A DNA stretch of 64,000 nt from Novosphingobium sp. EMRT-2. Lineage in GTDB: Bacteria > Pseudomonadota > Alphaproteobacteria > Sphingomonadales > Sphingomonadaceae. Positions 1 through 7,710 of the stretch are shown here, in pieces. The position numbers were made by a program, and so were the translations under genes. The DNA is taken from assembly GCF_005145025.1 (NCBI RefSeq), contig NZ_CP039695.1, positions 916,001 through 980,000 of the forward strand. The letters run 5' to 3'. Within the stretch, counting starts at the first letter, position 1. Each line of letters starts with the position of its first letter. The notes below the pieces were generated by a model. It saw only the letters and a program-made list of their open reading frames with translations, did no database searches and had not been told where the DNA came from.

Positions 1-152
1 TTGAAGAGGCAGCTCGCAAGGCGCGCACCCCTTCCGTAACCCAATCGAATTCTTCGATCGCGGACCAACTCTCAAAGCTGGCCGATCTTCTTGATCGCGG
101 CCTGCTCACCCAGGAAGAATTTGCAAAACAGAAGTCCGCATTGATCGGGTAA
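1..152 (+). CDS. C-terminal end of a SHOCT-domain protein (5' cut by window edge)
   Basis: The frame is open from the window edge to a TAA at 150-152. It ends in a short amphipathic helix pair reading ISKLADLLDRGLLTQEEFAK, then a lysine-rich tail. This is the SHOCT (short C-terminal) signature, which is normally found at the end of otherwise unrelated, often membrane or phage-associated, proteins. Only about 49 residues are visible, so the main domain and function are unknown. A strong hairpin terminator follows 55 bp downstream, so this is the last gene of its transcript. It lies beside tail genes and may belong to the same prophage, but that is inference. Confidence 0.6.
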   Translation, partial: EEAARKARTPSVTQSNSSIADQLSKLADLLDRGLLTQEEFAKQKSALIG

Positions 153-206
153 CCCGCCCCGTTACCCGGCACATCACTGGAAGCGCGCGCGCGATGCGCG
201 TTTGAT

Positions 207-241
207 CCGGCCAGCGAACATGCTTCGCTGGCCGGTCCTTT
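207..241 (+). terminator. Rho-independent terminator-like hairpin
   Basis: A perfect 12-bp stem (CCGGCCAGCGAA at 207-218 pairing with 224-235) closes a 5-nt loop and is followed by TCCTTTT. It lies 55 bp after the SHOCT gene stop. The T tract is short, so termination strength is uncertain. Confidence 0.6.
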
Positions 242-262
242 TGCGGGGCGCCGGTCAGCGGA

Positions 263-295
263 GGCCGGGGGCGCAGCCACACCGCGCCCCCGGCC
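263..295. repeat. Second GC-rich perfect stem-loop
   Basis: GGCCGGGGGCGC at 263-274 pairs perfectly with 284-295 across a 9-nt loop, 35 bp before the tail-chaperone start. With the hairpin at 207-235 it makes two strong stems in a 177-bp gap. It may be a second terminator or an mRNA leader structure. The sequence does not decide between these. Confidence 0.45.
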
Positions 296-329
296 CTTCC
301 TGCCCCGCCATGCAAGGGAAGCCCCGCAG

Positions 330-617
330 ATGACCGATGCCACCGTGACGCTCGACGAACCTATCGTTCGTGGCGAACAGAAGATTTCCACCCTTGGCCT
401 GCGCCGCCCCAAGAGCGGCGAACTGCGCGGCCTTTCCATGATCGACCTGGTGCAATTGAAGGTTGATGCCGTTCACGAACTGTTGCCGCGCATCACCGTG
501 CCGCCGCTAATCATGGCCGAAGTGCATGACCTTTCCCCGGCGGACATGTTCAAGCTGTCCACCGAGATCGCCGGTTTTTTTCTTCCGAAGGAATCCGCAG
601 CGTCCCCGAACGCATAG
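330..617 (+). CDS. Phage tail assembly chaperone (gp41/TAC family)
   Basis: This 95-residue protein has the typical pattern of the Mu/P2-like tail assembly chaperone family: an N-terminal segment with TVTLDEPI, a central basic LGLRRPKSGELRG, and a helical C-terminal part with ISxxDVxxLSxEIAGFF-like spacing. These proteins bind the tape-measure protein and prevent its aggregation before tail-tube polymerisation. The gene is followed at once by a GpE-like frame and the tape-measure start, which is the standard order (chaperone, GpE, tape measure). In some phages the second product arises by a translational frameshift; here the downstream frame has its own ATG at 626. Family assignment is by motif and context, not by a database search. 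Confidence 0.75.
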   Translation: MTDATVTLDEPIVRGEQKISTLGLRRPKSGELRGLSMIDLVQLKVDAVHELLPRITVPPLIMAEVHDLSPADMFKLSTEIAGFFLPKESAASPNA

Positions 618-625
618 AGGACGCG

Positions 626-742
626 ATGGCAGACATCGCCATCGTCTTTCACTGGCAACCCGCCGTGATGGAGGCGATGTCGCTTCGCGAATTGCTCGAC
701 TGGCAACGGATCGCCCGAGAACGGAGCAAACCCGATGAGTGA
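626..742 (+). CDS. GpE-like phage tail protein (38 aa)
   Basis: A 38-residue frame starts at ATG 626 and ends at TGA 740-742, overlapping the next start by ATGAGTGA. It encodes MADIAIVFHWQPAVMEAMSL followed by RELLDWQRIARERS. The hydrophobic start, the FHW/P pair, the MEAMSLREL helix and the basic tail match the P2 GpE family of small tail proteins, which lie between the tail chaperone and tape-measure genes. Its position between those two genes supports the call. It is shorter than most gene-calling thresholds. Confidence 0.7.
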   Translation: MADIAIVFHWQPAVMEAMSLRELLDWQRIARERSKPDE

Positions 743-950
743 CACGACGCTGAAACTTGCCGTCGCCTTCGAGGCCATCGACAAGTTGAGCGGCACGCTC
801 AAGCAACTCTCCGCCGGGTCAAAGGGTTTGGGCCGCGAGTTCAAGGCGCTGCGCGACGCGACCCGGAACCTTGAAAAGACGCAGGAACAGATCGGGCGCG
901 CCGGCAAGACGGAACCCGGCGGGCTTGCCGAACAGTTCGAGTGGCGGTGA
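735..950 (+). pseudogene. Phage tail tape-measure gene, truncated after its N-terminus
   Basis: The reading frame starts at ATG 735, coupled to the GpE-like gene. It encodes a helical N-terminus (TTLKLAVAFEAIDKLSG, then KQLSAGSKGLGREFKALRD) typical of tail tape-measure proteins, whose usual length is several hundred to over a thousand residues. The frame ends after about 71 codons. The phage-like helical character stops near GGLAEQF, around 925-940, and the DNA beyond is the traD gene on the other strand. The gene is therefore cut by a recombination junction. The exact breakpoint cannot be fixed without an intact relative. Confidence 0.75.
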
Positions 951-2900
951 AGTGGGCGCCCGTTCATCGGCCCCATTTGATTGCGTCGATGGCGTGGATT
1001 TTGCACTTGGGACGCCACCCGATGTTCCCATCTCGTCTGATGGCGAAGGAAGCGGGAGTTCGGCCTCTTGCGCCTTCGGCTCCGTCCGGCGTCGTTTGGG
1101 TGCCCCCGCTTTTGGCCTGGCCGGCGTAGCCGGAGTTACCGAAGGTGGGGACGCAGGGGGGACCGCGACCGCGAGCCGAACGGGCGGTGTTCCACGCTCC
1201 TCGAACGCCTCAGCGACGGAGGCGACCTTGTTATAGCGGTCCTCGAACCGGACCACAGGCAGGCTGCGTCCGAAGCGCAGATAGCCGATGAGGTTGGGCA
1301 GATTGGTGACCTCGGTGTGCATTACCAGAGGTCGCGTCACCTGCATCCGCGAGAGGTTCACACCATCGCGCATATCGTTCACGCCGTAGGACATGCCCTC
1401 GTTGGCTTCGACCTGTTCGACCTGCCCCAGATTCTCGCTGACATGCTTTGCGGTCGGCGTGTCGTTGGCGCGCAGCGCCACCCAGGTCGAGCAGTAGCCG
1501 GTGATCGCGGCGGCATCCTGGATGCCATAGGTTGCTTCCAATTGCGGGTAGCTCTGGAACCCCAGGATGCCGCAGCCGCCATACTTCCGGGCGCGAGCAA
1601 GGAAGTCGCCGAGCGACGGCAGGCGCTGGAGCGTCGGCAACTCGTCGATCACGCAATAGAGGCGGCGGTTGCGATCCGGCGTCATGCTCATGATCGCGCT
1701 GATCGCGATATCAAGCCACACCGTGATCAGGGGACGGAGCGAAGGAAGCTGGTCCGCCTTTACAGTGATGAAGAGCCAGCTGTCGTCCTTCTCATTGGCG
1801 ACCCAGTCGCGGATCGAGAAACCGTCTGCGGTGTCATCGAGATAGGCGAAGCTGCGCATCACTGAGGCGAGCTCGGCCTGGATGCCGGCGCTGGTGCGTT
1901 CCCCCTCCGTCGAGATGAATGCCGCCGCGTCTGTACCGACAGCGAACGCGGCGAGGTCCTTCAGCTTGGAGCGCAATAACGTGTCGAGCAGGATCGAGAC
2001 CAGGGTGCGCTCCTGCCGGGCCAGCTTCCGTAAGACGGCAACCAGCGTGCCGCGCGCAGCCTTCGCCCAGAAGGGATCGCCGGCCTTGTCGGGAATCGTG
2101 GACTCGGCGATCTGATCGTAGTGATAGTCCCGCGGGACATCGACCCAGGGCGACCAGCAATCCGCCCGCGCATCGAGCGGATTGAGCAGAACGTCGATCC
2201 CCGGCCGATAGAATTTTTCGACGAAGGTTCCAGCCGTATCGTAAACGATGGCCCGCCGTTTCCGCTTCCGGATTCCGTCGAGCATCTTGACGATGATGTT
2301 GGTCTTGCCGGTGCCGGGGGCGCCGCAGATCAGGATGTGCTCGGGCTCGAACGCATCGGGGACATTGACACCGCCAATGTCGAAGCTCCCCTTGGCATGA
2401 CGCCACAGGGCGCGACGAACCTGCCGCACGGTTCCGAACCGCGCGCCGCGCAGGAACTGGTTCGAGCCGAGTCCCCGTCCGGTGCGAGTGAAGTAGAACC
2501 AGGCCCACCCCAGCATGGCGAGGGCGAACAGGCCGGAGATTGCCGCTCCATGGAGCAGATAGGTCTCGAAGGCAGCGAGCGTCTTGTGGGCGACACCGGA
2601 ATCGAGGAGCGCCTTCGGGCTGGTCCAGTACTGCTTGCCTGCCGGTGTCCTGAACAGGATCGGGGTGACGTTGCCGGGAACGGCATCCCCCATGACAGCG
2701 GCCTGGCCGAGCTTCACAAGAACGAAGCGCTCGTACTCGGACGACTTTTCGAGCGCGTACCAGATGATGCCGCCGATCCAGATCACCAGCCCCGCAAGAA
2801 AGGTCTGGTAGAAGACCTGGGTGGTCATGCGGACGTTGTGGACGATGGCCTGGCCGCCGCGGGTCCAGGAGCCGAGCGTGTCGTGACGAAAGATGCTCAT
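819..2900 (-). CDS. traD: Type IV secretion coupling protein TraD, with a chimeric C-terminus
   Basis: This 693-residue protein has the coupling-protein layout: membrane segments near residues 27-50 and 116-138, Walker A GAPGTGKTN at 193-201, and Walker B LYCVIDE at 414-420 followed by PTLQRLPSL, as in TraG/TraD ATPases. Coupling proteins bring the relaxase-DNA complex to the transfer channel at the inner membrane. The start overlaps the stop of the upstream ribbon-helix-helix gene by 4 bp. The last 36-40 residues, from about GKPAGFRLAG onward, are the antisense translation of the truncated tape-measure gene, so the native C-terminus and anything downstream (a relaxase gene is common there) are lost. 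The ATPase core looks intact. Function in transfer is doubtful. Confidence 0.88.
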   Translation of the reverse strand: MSIFRHDTLGSWTRGGQAIVHNVRMTTQVFYQTFLAGLVIWIGGIIWYALEKSSEYERFVLVKLGQAAVMGDAVPGNVTPILFRTPAGKQYWTSPKALLDSGVAHKTLAAFETYLLHGAAISGLFALAMLGWAWFYFTRTGRGLGSNQFLRGARFGTVRQVRRALWRHAKGSFDIGGVNVPDAFEPEHILICGAPGTGKTNIIVKMLDGIRKRKRRAIVYDTAGTFVEKFYRPGIDVLLNPLDARADCWSPWVDVPRDYHYDQIAESTIPDKAGDPFWAKAARGTLVAVLRKLARQERTLVSILLDTLLRSKLKDLAAFAVGTDAAAFISTEGERTSAGIQAELASVMRSFAYLDDTADGFSIRDWVANEKDDSWLFITVKADQLPSLRPLITVWLDIAISAIMSMTPDRNRRLYCVIDELPTLQRLPSLGDFLARARKYGGCGILGFQSYPQLEATYGIQDAAAITGYCSTWVALRANDTPTAKHVSENLGQVEQVEANEGMSYGVNDMRDGVNLSRMQVTRPLVMHTEVTNLPNLIGYLRFGRSLPVVRFEDRYNKVASVAEAFEERGTPPVRLAVAVPPASPPSVTPATPARPKAGAPKRRRTEPKAQEAELPLPSPSDEMGTSGGVPSAKSTPSTQSNGADERAPTSPPLELFGKPAGFRLAGAPDLFLRLFKVPGRVAQRLELAAQTL

Positions 2901-3199
2901 GGCCGGTCCTGCTCGGGATCGAGCAGCCCCCTTTCGCGGAGGAGTCGGCGCGCTTCACCCAATCCCTTCTGGAGGATGTCAGGCGAGCGCTCGCCGACCG
3001 ACGTGGCGAGAATCGCGAAGGCCTGGATGGCCGTCGCATGGAGCTCGTCGAAGCGGGCATGATAGCCCGAAGGATCGGTACCTTCGAAGCGTTCGAGTAT
3101 GTCGCGACAATAGGTCGCGGCGCCGAGACCCGCATTGCGCGCCTGGACAGAAAGGCGCGCATAGAGGTCATCGTCTATGCGAATTGTGATGCGTGCCAA
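2897..3199 (-). CDS. Ribbon-helix-helix DNA-binding protein, probable relaxosome accessory
   Basis: This 100-residue protein starts with MARITIRIDDDLYARLSVQA, the beta strand and first helix of a ribbon-helix-helix fold. A C-terminal helical part follows that could form multimers. Its stop overlaps the traD start, so the two are co-transcribed and probably translationally coupled. Small RHH proteins beside coupling-protein genes (F TraM, MobC-like factors) bind oriT and contact the coupling protein. The repeated palindromic boxes just upstream (3290-3403) are plausible binding sites. The fold is clear; the specific role is inferred from the neighbourhood. Confidence 0.65.
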   Translation of the reverse strand: MARITIRIDDDLYARLSVQARNAGLGAATYCRDILERFEGTDPSGYHARFDELHATAIQAFAILATSVGERSPDILQKGLGEARRLLRERGLLDPEQDRP

Positions 3200-3665
3200 G
3201 CGGCGGACTCCTTGTCCGGCACGCCAGCAACGTGGTGAAGCAACCCTCTTATAGCCGAATTACGACGTGATCTCAACAATTTATCGAAACTGCCGCCGGC
3301 AGCCATTAAGTGCCAAGGCAGATCAATCGCTTAAGCGCGGAAACAATGCGGCCTGGCTGCCGCCGGCAGCCGATCGGTGCCAGATCGACAGCCATTCTGT
3401 GCCGGCTAAAAATGGCGGATATCCGCGCGATTCACGCCCGCAGCACCCGTGCGTGGGGTGCATTCTCCTCGCCTGCGGCGTGCGTCCCTCTTCCGCAGCG
3501 CTCGCCCGCTGCGCCCTGTCGATCCCGATCGACGCGGGTTTCCCCGTCAGGGGAGCCGCGTTCGATCGGTTGCGCTCCGTCGTCAGGAATGCGTTGCAAG
3601 CGGATGCTCCTTGGAAGATAGTCGGGGTTGGCGGGCAGACCTCCTTTCCAAGAAGGAGTCCAAGA
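3200..3665. other. 466-bp divergent non-coding region, candidate oriT and promoter region
   Basis: This stretch lies between the leftward RHH-traD pair and the rightward mobilization-like gene. Open frames through it lack a credible start or family resemblance. It is AT-richer at 3240-3350 than the surrounding coding DNA. It holds three 15-bp iterons and two palindromes (separate entry), and a self-complementary GTCGATCCCGATCGAC near 3520-3535. Such features are typical of relaxosome-binding regions. No nic site could be recognised by eye. Confidence 0.45.
3290..3403. repeat. Iterons and palindromes: three CAGCCATTnnGTGCC boxes and two CTGCCGCCGGCAGCC repeats
   Basis: CTGCCGCCGGCAGCC occurs at 3290-3304 and again at 3357-3371. 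Each copy contains the palindrome CTGCCGcCGGCAG. Overlapping and following these are three related 15-bp boxes: CAGCCATTAAGTGCC (3300-3314), CAGCCGATCGGTGCC (3367-3381) and CAGCCATTCTGTGCC (3389-3403). The regular spacing CAGCC-N5-GTGCC or TGTGCC suggests repeated binding sites for a dimeric DNA-binding protein, with the adjacent RHH protein the natural candidate. Confidence 0.6.
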
Positions 3666-4022
3666 ATGCCCAAGATGACGGAACGGGAACGGCTCGCGAA
3701 GATCGAGGCCGACCAGCGCAATCTCGCGCAGGAAGCCGAGACGGTGCGGCGTGGATTGCGCGCGCATTATGGCAGGCTCGCGTCGGAGCTTGCGGTCGAG
3801 AGACTGAGCGAGCGCGAGTTTCGCGATGTGCTCGGCCAAGCGATCAGGATCGGCGGCGGCGCGGCGCTGGCTGCACTGAAGGCGCTTCCGGCCGCGACCG
3901 ATGATCCGCCCGAACGGCGCGCACCGACGAAGGCCCGCGCTGCTGGTGGGATGAAGTCCGGCGCTACGCCGCCTCCCGGTTCGGATGCCGGAGACGGAAG
4001 CCAGGGGACGGTGCATCCTTAG
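3666..4022 (+). CDS. Small mobilization-like protein (118 aa)
   Basis: The start ATG at 3666 is preceded by AAGAAGGAG with good spacing; upstream in-frame ATGs lie in non-coding DNA. The protein has a charged helical N-terminal half (MTERERLAKIEADQRNLAQE) that looks like a short coiled coil. A compact hydrophobic segment (VLGQAIRIGGGAALAALKAL) follows, then a disordered Pro/Ala/Gly tail. Short coiled-coil proteins of this size lie beside relaxase genes in several alphaproteobacterial elements. The location beside traD and the iterons supports a relaxosome role, but I do not recognise a defined family. Four stem-loops follow the stop codon. Confidence 0.5.
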   Translation: MPKMTERERLAKIEADQRNLAQEAETVRRGLRAHYGRLASELAVERLSEREFRDVLGQAIRIGGGAALAALKALPAATDDPPERRAPTKARAAGGMKSGATPPPGSDAGDGSQGTVHP

Positions 4023-4039
4023 CGGAAAGGGGAGCGACG

Positions 4040-4152
4040 TTGGCGGGCGGGACGCCCGCCAAAAGGAGCGGCGCGGGGGAAACCGCTCGGGTTTCCCCCG
4101 CTCGTGCGACAAGCACGACAAGGGACCGGCGGCGGTGTCCCGCGCCGGTCCC
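4040..4152. repeat. Four tandem perfect stem-loops
   Basis: Four inverted repeats follow each other within 113 bp: TTGGCGGGCG/CGCCCGCCAA (4040-4062), GCGGGGGAAACC/GGTTTCCCCCGC (4073-4101), TCGTGC/GCACGA (4102-4118) and GGGACCGGCG/CGCCGGTCCC (4122-4152). All stems are perfect. They lie between the end of a rightward gene and the end of a leftward gene remnant, so a bidirectional terminator is possible. A single-strand-origin-like or oriT-associated structure is another option. Confidence 0.6.
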
Positions 4153-4172
4153 TTCTTGGGCTGGTGGTCCGG

Positions 4173-4308
4173 TCAGGCCGCTATGACGCGGCGCTTGCGT
4201 TTAATCGGCACATCGGGTTCCTGATCGGTTCGCATGAAAACATGGGTCGGGACGCGGTGGCCCTTCTCCGGGTTGAACAGGTCATAGAGGCTCGATTGTA
4301 TGCCGGAG
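4173..4308 (-). pseudogene. 3' end of an unidentified gene, cut by the IS21 element
   Basis: On the minus strand a frame runs out of the IS end and stops at 4173. It encodes about 43 residues ending SLYDLFNPEKGHRVPTHVFM, then RTDQEPDVPIKRKRRVIAA. The composition is that of a real protein tail and differs from the IS sequence. The 5' part is absent on the other side of the IS, so the insertion was accompanied by a deletion or rearrangement. I do not recognise the family. Confidence 0.45.
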
Positions 4309-4409
4309 TGTTGAGTAGCGCTGAGAATTGACCCGGGAGGGCCAGAAATTATCACTGAGAATTGACCCATGCTTTCCTCGCCTCCGGCTGACAGTCGGGA
4401 GGCATCGGA

Positions 4410-5939
4410 GTGATCGACATGGACCTACTCAGTGTGATCCGCCGCTGGCACTTTCGGCAAGGCATATCCATTCGCGAGATCAAGCGGCGAACGGGGTTAT
4501 CGCGCAACACGATCCGCAAATATCTTCGCGCCGAGGCGGTGGAGCCGGTATTCAGGGTTCCTGATAGACCGAGCAAGCTGGACCCCTTTGCTGAGAAGTT
4601 GACGGGGTGGCTGCGGGTGGAGGCTGGCAAGTCGCGCAAACAGAAGCGGACGGCCAAGCAGCTTTACGCCGATCTCGTCGCACTCGGCTTTGACGGCTCA
4701 TATACTCGAGTGGCGGCGTTTGCGCGGGAATGGAAGCGTGGGCGCCAATATGAGCAACAGACCAGCGGACGCGGGACATTCGTGCCGCTGGTATTTCAGC
4801 CCGGTGAGGCCTTCCAGTTCGACTGGAGCGAGGACTATGCGGTTCTGGGTGGCAAGCAGGTCAAGCTGCAAGTGGCTCATACCAAGCTGTCGCATAGCCG
4901 AGCGTACATCGTTCGGGCTTATCTGCTGCAGACCCACGAGATGTTGTTCGATGCGCTGACGCAGGCGTTCCGAGTTTTGGGTGGCGTGCCGCAGCGCGGG
5001 ATCTTCGACAACATGAAAACCGCAGTCGACAAGATTGGCCGCGGCAAGGCCCGACAGGTGAACGCACGCTTTGCCGCGCTTGCCAGCCACTATCTGTTCG
5101 AGACGGATTTCTGCAATCCAGCCTCAGGCTGGGAGAAGGGGCAGGTCGAGAAGAACGTCCAGGACGCTCGCCACCGCTTGTGGCAGCCAATGCCTCACTT
5201 CCCGGATCTCGCAACACTCAATGTCTGGCTTGAAGAGCAATGCATCGCACAGTGGGCCAACATCCATCACGGCGGCCTGCCCGGCACCATCGCAGATGTA
5301 CACGCCGAGGAGGTGGCCAGCCTGATGCCCATGGGGCGACCCTTTGATGGCTTCGTCGAGCAAACCAAGCGTGTGTCACCCACTTGCCTGATTGCCTTCG
5401 AACGCAATCGTTACAGCGTGCCAGCCTCCTTCGCCAATCGGCCCGTCAGTCTGCGTGTGTACCCCGAACGGCTCGTCATTGTCGCGGAAGGGCAGGTCCT
5501 GTGTGAACACGAGCGGATCATTGATCGGTCCCATCATAGGTCCGGGCGTACGATCTATGACTGGCGGCACTATCTGGCCGTTGTTCAGCGCAAGCCGGGG
5601 GCCTTGCGCAATGGCGCCCCATTCCTGGAGATGCCCGAAGCCTTCCGGCAACTACAGGTAAGGCTGCTCAAGCGGCCTGGCGGAGACAAGGAAATGGTCG
5701 AGATCCTGTCCCTTGTCCTGCACCATGACGAACAGGCTGTCCTGCGCGCTGTTGAACTTGCCCTCGAGGACGGGGTCGCAACCAAAACCCATGTTCTCAA
5801 TATCCTGCATCGCCTGATCGATGGGAAGGCACCACCGGCTCCCCCGATCGATGCTCCACAAGCCTTGCGCCTCGGCAAGGAGCCCAAAGCCGATGTTGGC
5901 CGCTACGACACGCTGAGGGAGTTGCGCCATGCGTCATGA
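4410..5939 (+). CDS. istA: IS21 transposase IstA
   Basis: This 509-residue protein has an N-terminal helix-turn-helix ([20 protein letters not shown], about residues 21-40) and an RNase H-fold integrase core. The catalytic DDE triad is visible as D138 in FQFDWSED, D200 in GIFDNMK and E247 in [11 protein letters not shown]-terminal Mu-type domain with [14 protein letters not shown] follows. It cuts and joins the IS ends together with IstB. The 3' end overlaps istB by 11 bp, which indicates translational coupling. The frame is intact and full length for the family, so the element may still be active. Confidence 0.95.
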   Translation: MIDMDLLSVIRRWHFRQGISIREIKRRTGLSRNTIRKYLRAEAVEPVFRVPDRPSKLDPFAEKLTGWLRVEAGKSRKQKRTAKQLYADLVALGFDGSYTRVAAFAREWKRGRQYEQQTSGRGTFVPLVFQPGEAFQFDWSEDYAVLGGKQVKLQVAHTKLSHSRAYIVRAYLLQTHEMLFDALTQAFRVLGGVPQRGIFDNMKTAVDKIGRGKARQVNARFAALASHYLFETDFCNPASGWEKGQVEKNVQDARHRLWQPMPHFPDLATLNVWLEEQCIAQWANIHHGGLPGTIADVHAEEVASLMPMGRPFDGFVEQTKRVSPTCLIAFERNRYSVPASFANRPVSLRVYPERLVIVAEGQVLCEHERIIDRSHHRSGRTIYDWRHYLAVVQRKPGALRNGAPFLEMPEAFRQLQVRLLKRPGGDKEMVEILSLVLHHDEQAVLRAVELALEDGVATKTHVLNILHRLIDGKAPPAPPIDAPQALRLGKEPKADVGRYDTLRELRHAS

Positions 5940-6696
5940 TCCTGCCAGCGCTGCTGTGGTCGTAATGCTCCGCGGCCTCAAGATGTATGGCATGGCCCAA
6001 GCCGTTAGCGACCTGATCGAGCAAGGGGCCCCGGCGTTCGAGGCGACCGTGCCGACACTGTCCCAGTTGCTCAAGGCAGAAATGGCCGAGCGCGAGGTCC
6101 GCTCGATCGCCTATCAGATCAAGGCTGCTCGCTTCCCGGCATACAAGGACCTGGCCGGATTCGATTTTGCCGCCAGCGAGGTCAATGAGGCATTGGTACG
6201 TCAGCTCCACCGCGGCGACTTCATGGACAGTGCCGACAATGTTGTGCTGATTGGCGGCCCTGGCACCGGCAAGAGCCACATGGCCACCGCTCTTGGCGTC
6301 CAGGCCGTCGAGCACCATCGCAGGAAAGTGCGCTTCTTTGCCACTGTCGATCTGGTCAATGCGCTTGAACAGGAAAAGGCGGCCAACAGGGCTGGCCAGA
6401 TTGCCGAGCGGCTGCTCAAGCTCGATCTCATCATCCTGGATGAACTGGGATATCTGCCGTTCAGCCCGTCAGGCGGCGCCCTGCTATTCCATCTGCTCAG
6501 CAAACTCTACGAGCGCACCAGCGTCGTGATCACAACCAACCTCAGCTTCAGCGAATGGTCTGGCGTCTTCGGCGATGCCAAGATGACCACAGCTTTGCTC
6601 GATCGCCTCACCCATCATTGCCACATCCTCGAGACAGGCAATGACAGCTTCCGCTTCAGGGCCAGCTCCGCCGCACCCAAATCCAGAAAGGGATAA
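5929..6696 (+). CDS. istB: IS21 helper ATPase IstB
   Basis: This 255-residue AAA+ ATPase has Walker [10 protein letters not shown] at residues 109-117, Walker [10 protein letters not shown] at about 168-175, and the sensor region [12 protein letters not shown]. IstB oligomerises on target DNA and activates IstA for strand transfer. It overlaps the istA 3' end and is followed by the right terminal repeats of the element. It is full length for the family. Confidence 0.95.
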   Translation: MRHDPASAAVVVMLRGLKMYGMAQAVSDLIEQGAPAFEATVPTLSQLLKAEMAEREVRSIAYQIKAARFPAYKDLAGFDFAASEVNEALVRQLHRGDFMDSADNVVLIGGPGTGKSHMATALGVQAVEHHRRKVRFFATVDLVNALEQEKAANRAGQIAERLLKLDLIILDELGYLPFSPSGGALLFHLLSKLYERTSVVITTNLSFSEWSGVFGDAKMTTALLDRLTHHCHILETGNDSFRFRASSAAPKSRKG

Positions 6697-6802
6697 ACCC
6701 GACTCTTGACCGTGCCCCTCTTGGGCAGCACATAACCCACACCCACCCGGGTCAATTCTCAGTGATAATCCCGGGTCAATCCTCAGCGCTACTCAACAGG
6801 GC

Positions 6803-7069
6803 GTGGACGAACGTCTGCCACAGTTCCTGCATCGGCCGGTCCAGATTCTCTGGTTCGACAGTCAGGAGTTCATCGTCGTCATGGCCACGATCTTCGTCGC
6901 GGTCGTCGTTGGCGGGATGATCGGCTGGGCGCTCATCGGCGCTCTTCTCCTCTTCATTCCCTGGAAGCGGACAAAGCCGAGAGGCTTCATCCCGCACCTG
7001 GCCTGGCGCTGGGGCCTCGCCCGCTTCCGCAACTATCCGGGTCCGACCCAGACCCGCTTCTTCGAGTGA
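6803..7069 (+). CDS. traL: Conjugal transfer pilus assembly protein TraL
   Basis: This 88-residue protein has the TraL pattern: PQFLHRPVQILWF, two adjacent hydrophobic segments (about residues 25-52), and a C-terminal KPRGFIPHLAWRWGLARFRN with a conserved RG and FRNYP-like end. TraL is an inner-membrane component of the F-type pilus assembly channel. The start is a GTG at 6803, only 4 bp from the IS21 end, so the native promoter, ribosome site and any upstream pilin gene are gone. Expression must come from the IS or from readthrough. The 3' end overlaps traE. Confidence 0.8.
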   Translation: MDERLPQFLHRPVQILWFDSQEFIVVMATIFVAVVVGGMIGWALIGALLLFIPWKRTKPRGFIPHLAWRWGLARFRNYPGPTQTRFFE

Positions 7070-7710
7070 GCGTGATGGCACACCCTTTCCGACGCAAGGC
7101 TCAGGCGGACATGATCGGCGACACGCGTCCGAGCTGGCATCTGCACCGTTACTTGCAGGGCTCCGCGAATTTGTTCGAGGAGAACCGGCTGCTCAAGATC
7201 GCGATCGCCGGCTTGTTCGGCATCACCGCCGTGCTCGGCACGCTCATCTACACCTCGAACCAGAACACGCGCACGGTAATCGTGCCGTTCGGTGCCGACG
7301 GCGACCTCTATGTGACGGGCAACAAGCCCTCGGAAAGCTACCTTCGCTCGATCACCTTCAACATCGTGGGCCTGGCCGGCACCTATTCCGCCTATTCGGC
7401 GGACCGTCAGTTCCAGGAGCTACTGCGGATCGCGCATCCCAGCGCATATAATGGCCTGCGCGACAGCCTGAACCGGCTGCTCGACGAACTCGGCAACAAT
7501 CCGACCCTTTCGATCGCCACCTATATCCGCGGCGACCAGCCCGTCACCTGGACGGGTAGCGAGATCCTCGTCCCCGTCGAGAAGGTCCGCGTGATCGGCG
7601 GAGTGATCCGCAAGTTCCGGGGAAATCTGCGCATCCGCTACGCGCTCGAGAATGGCCGCTTCTGGCTGACCGCCCTCCAGGAGGAGAATTTCAGTGCCGA
7701 TGCCCGGTAA
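7066..7710 (+). CDS. traE: Conjugal transfer protein TraE
   Basis: This 214-residue protein has a cytoplasmic N-terminus, one transmembrane segment at about residues 44-63 (LLKIAIAGLFGITAVLGTLI) and a periplasmic domain with TVIVPFG and a C-terminal GRFWLTALQEENF. This is the layout of F TraE, a VirB8-like scaffold of the secretion channel. It overlaps traL by 4 bp and traK by 17 bp, so it is part of a tightly coupled operon. Confidence 0.85.
   Translation: MSVMAHPFRRKAQADMIGDTRPSWHLHRYLQGSANLFEENRLLKIAIAGLFGITAVLGTLIYTSNQNTRTVIVPFGADGDLYVTGNKPSESYLRSITFNIVGLAGTYSAYSADRQFQELLRIAHPSAYNGLRDSLNRLLDELGNNPTLSIATYIRGDQPVTWTGSEILVPVEKVRVIGGVIRKFRGNLRIRYALENGRFWLTALQEENFSADAR

Larger units (their letters stand above)
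4309..6798 (+). mobile_element. IS21-family insertion sequence (first copy)
   Basis: The element runs from TGTTGAGTAGCGCTGAG at 4309 to CTCAGCGCTACTCAACA ending at 6798, so the terminal inverted repeats match over at least 17 bp. Internal copies of CTGAGAATTGACCC lie near both ends, as expected for the multiple terminal transposase sites of IS21 elements. It carries istA and istB in overlapping order. Flanks are TGCCGGAG on the left and GGGCGTGG on the right, so no target duplication is visible. The right end lies 4 bp before the traL start codon. A related copy in opposite orientation is at 25504-30788. Confidence 0.9.

Noticed and set aside
2121..3062. Rightward 313-codon frame over traD
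   Set aside because: It is a shadow of traD, which has intact Walker motifs on the other strand.
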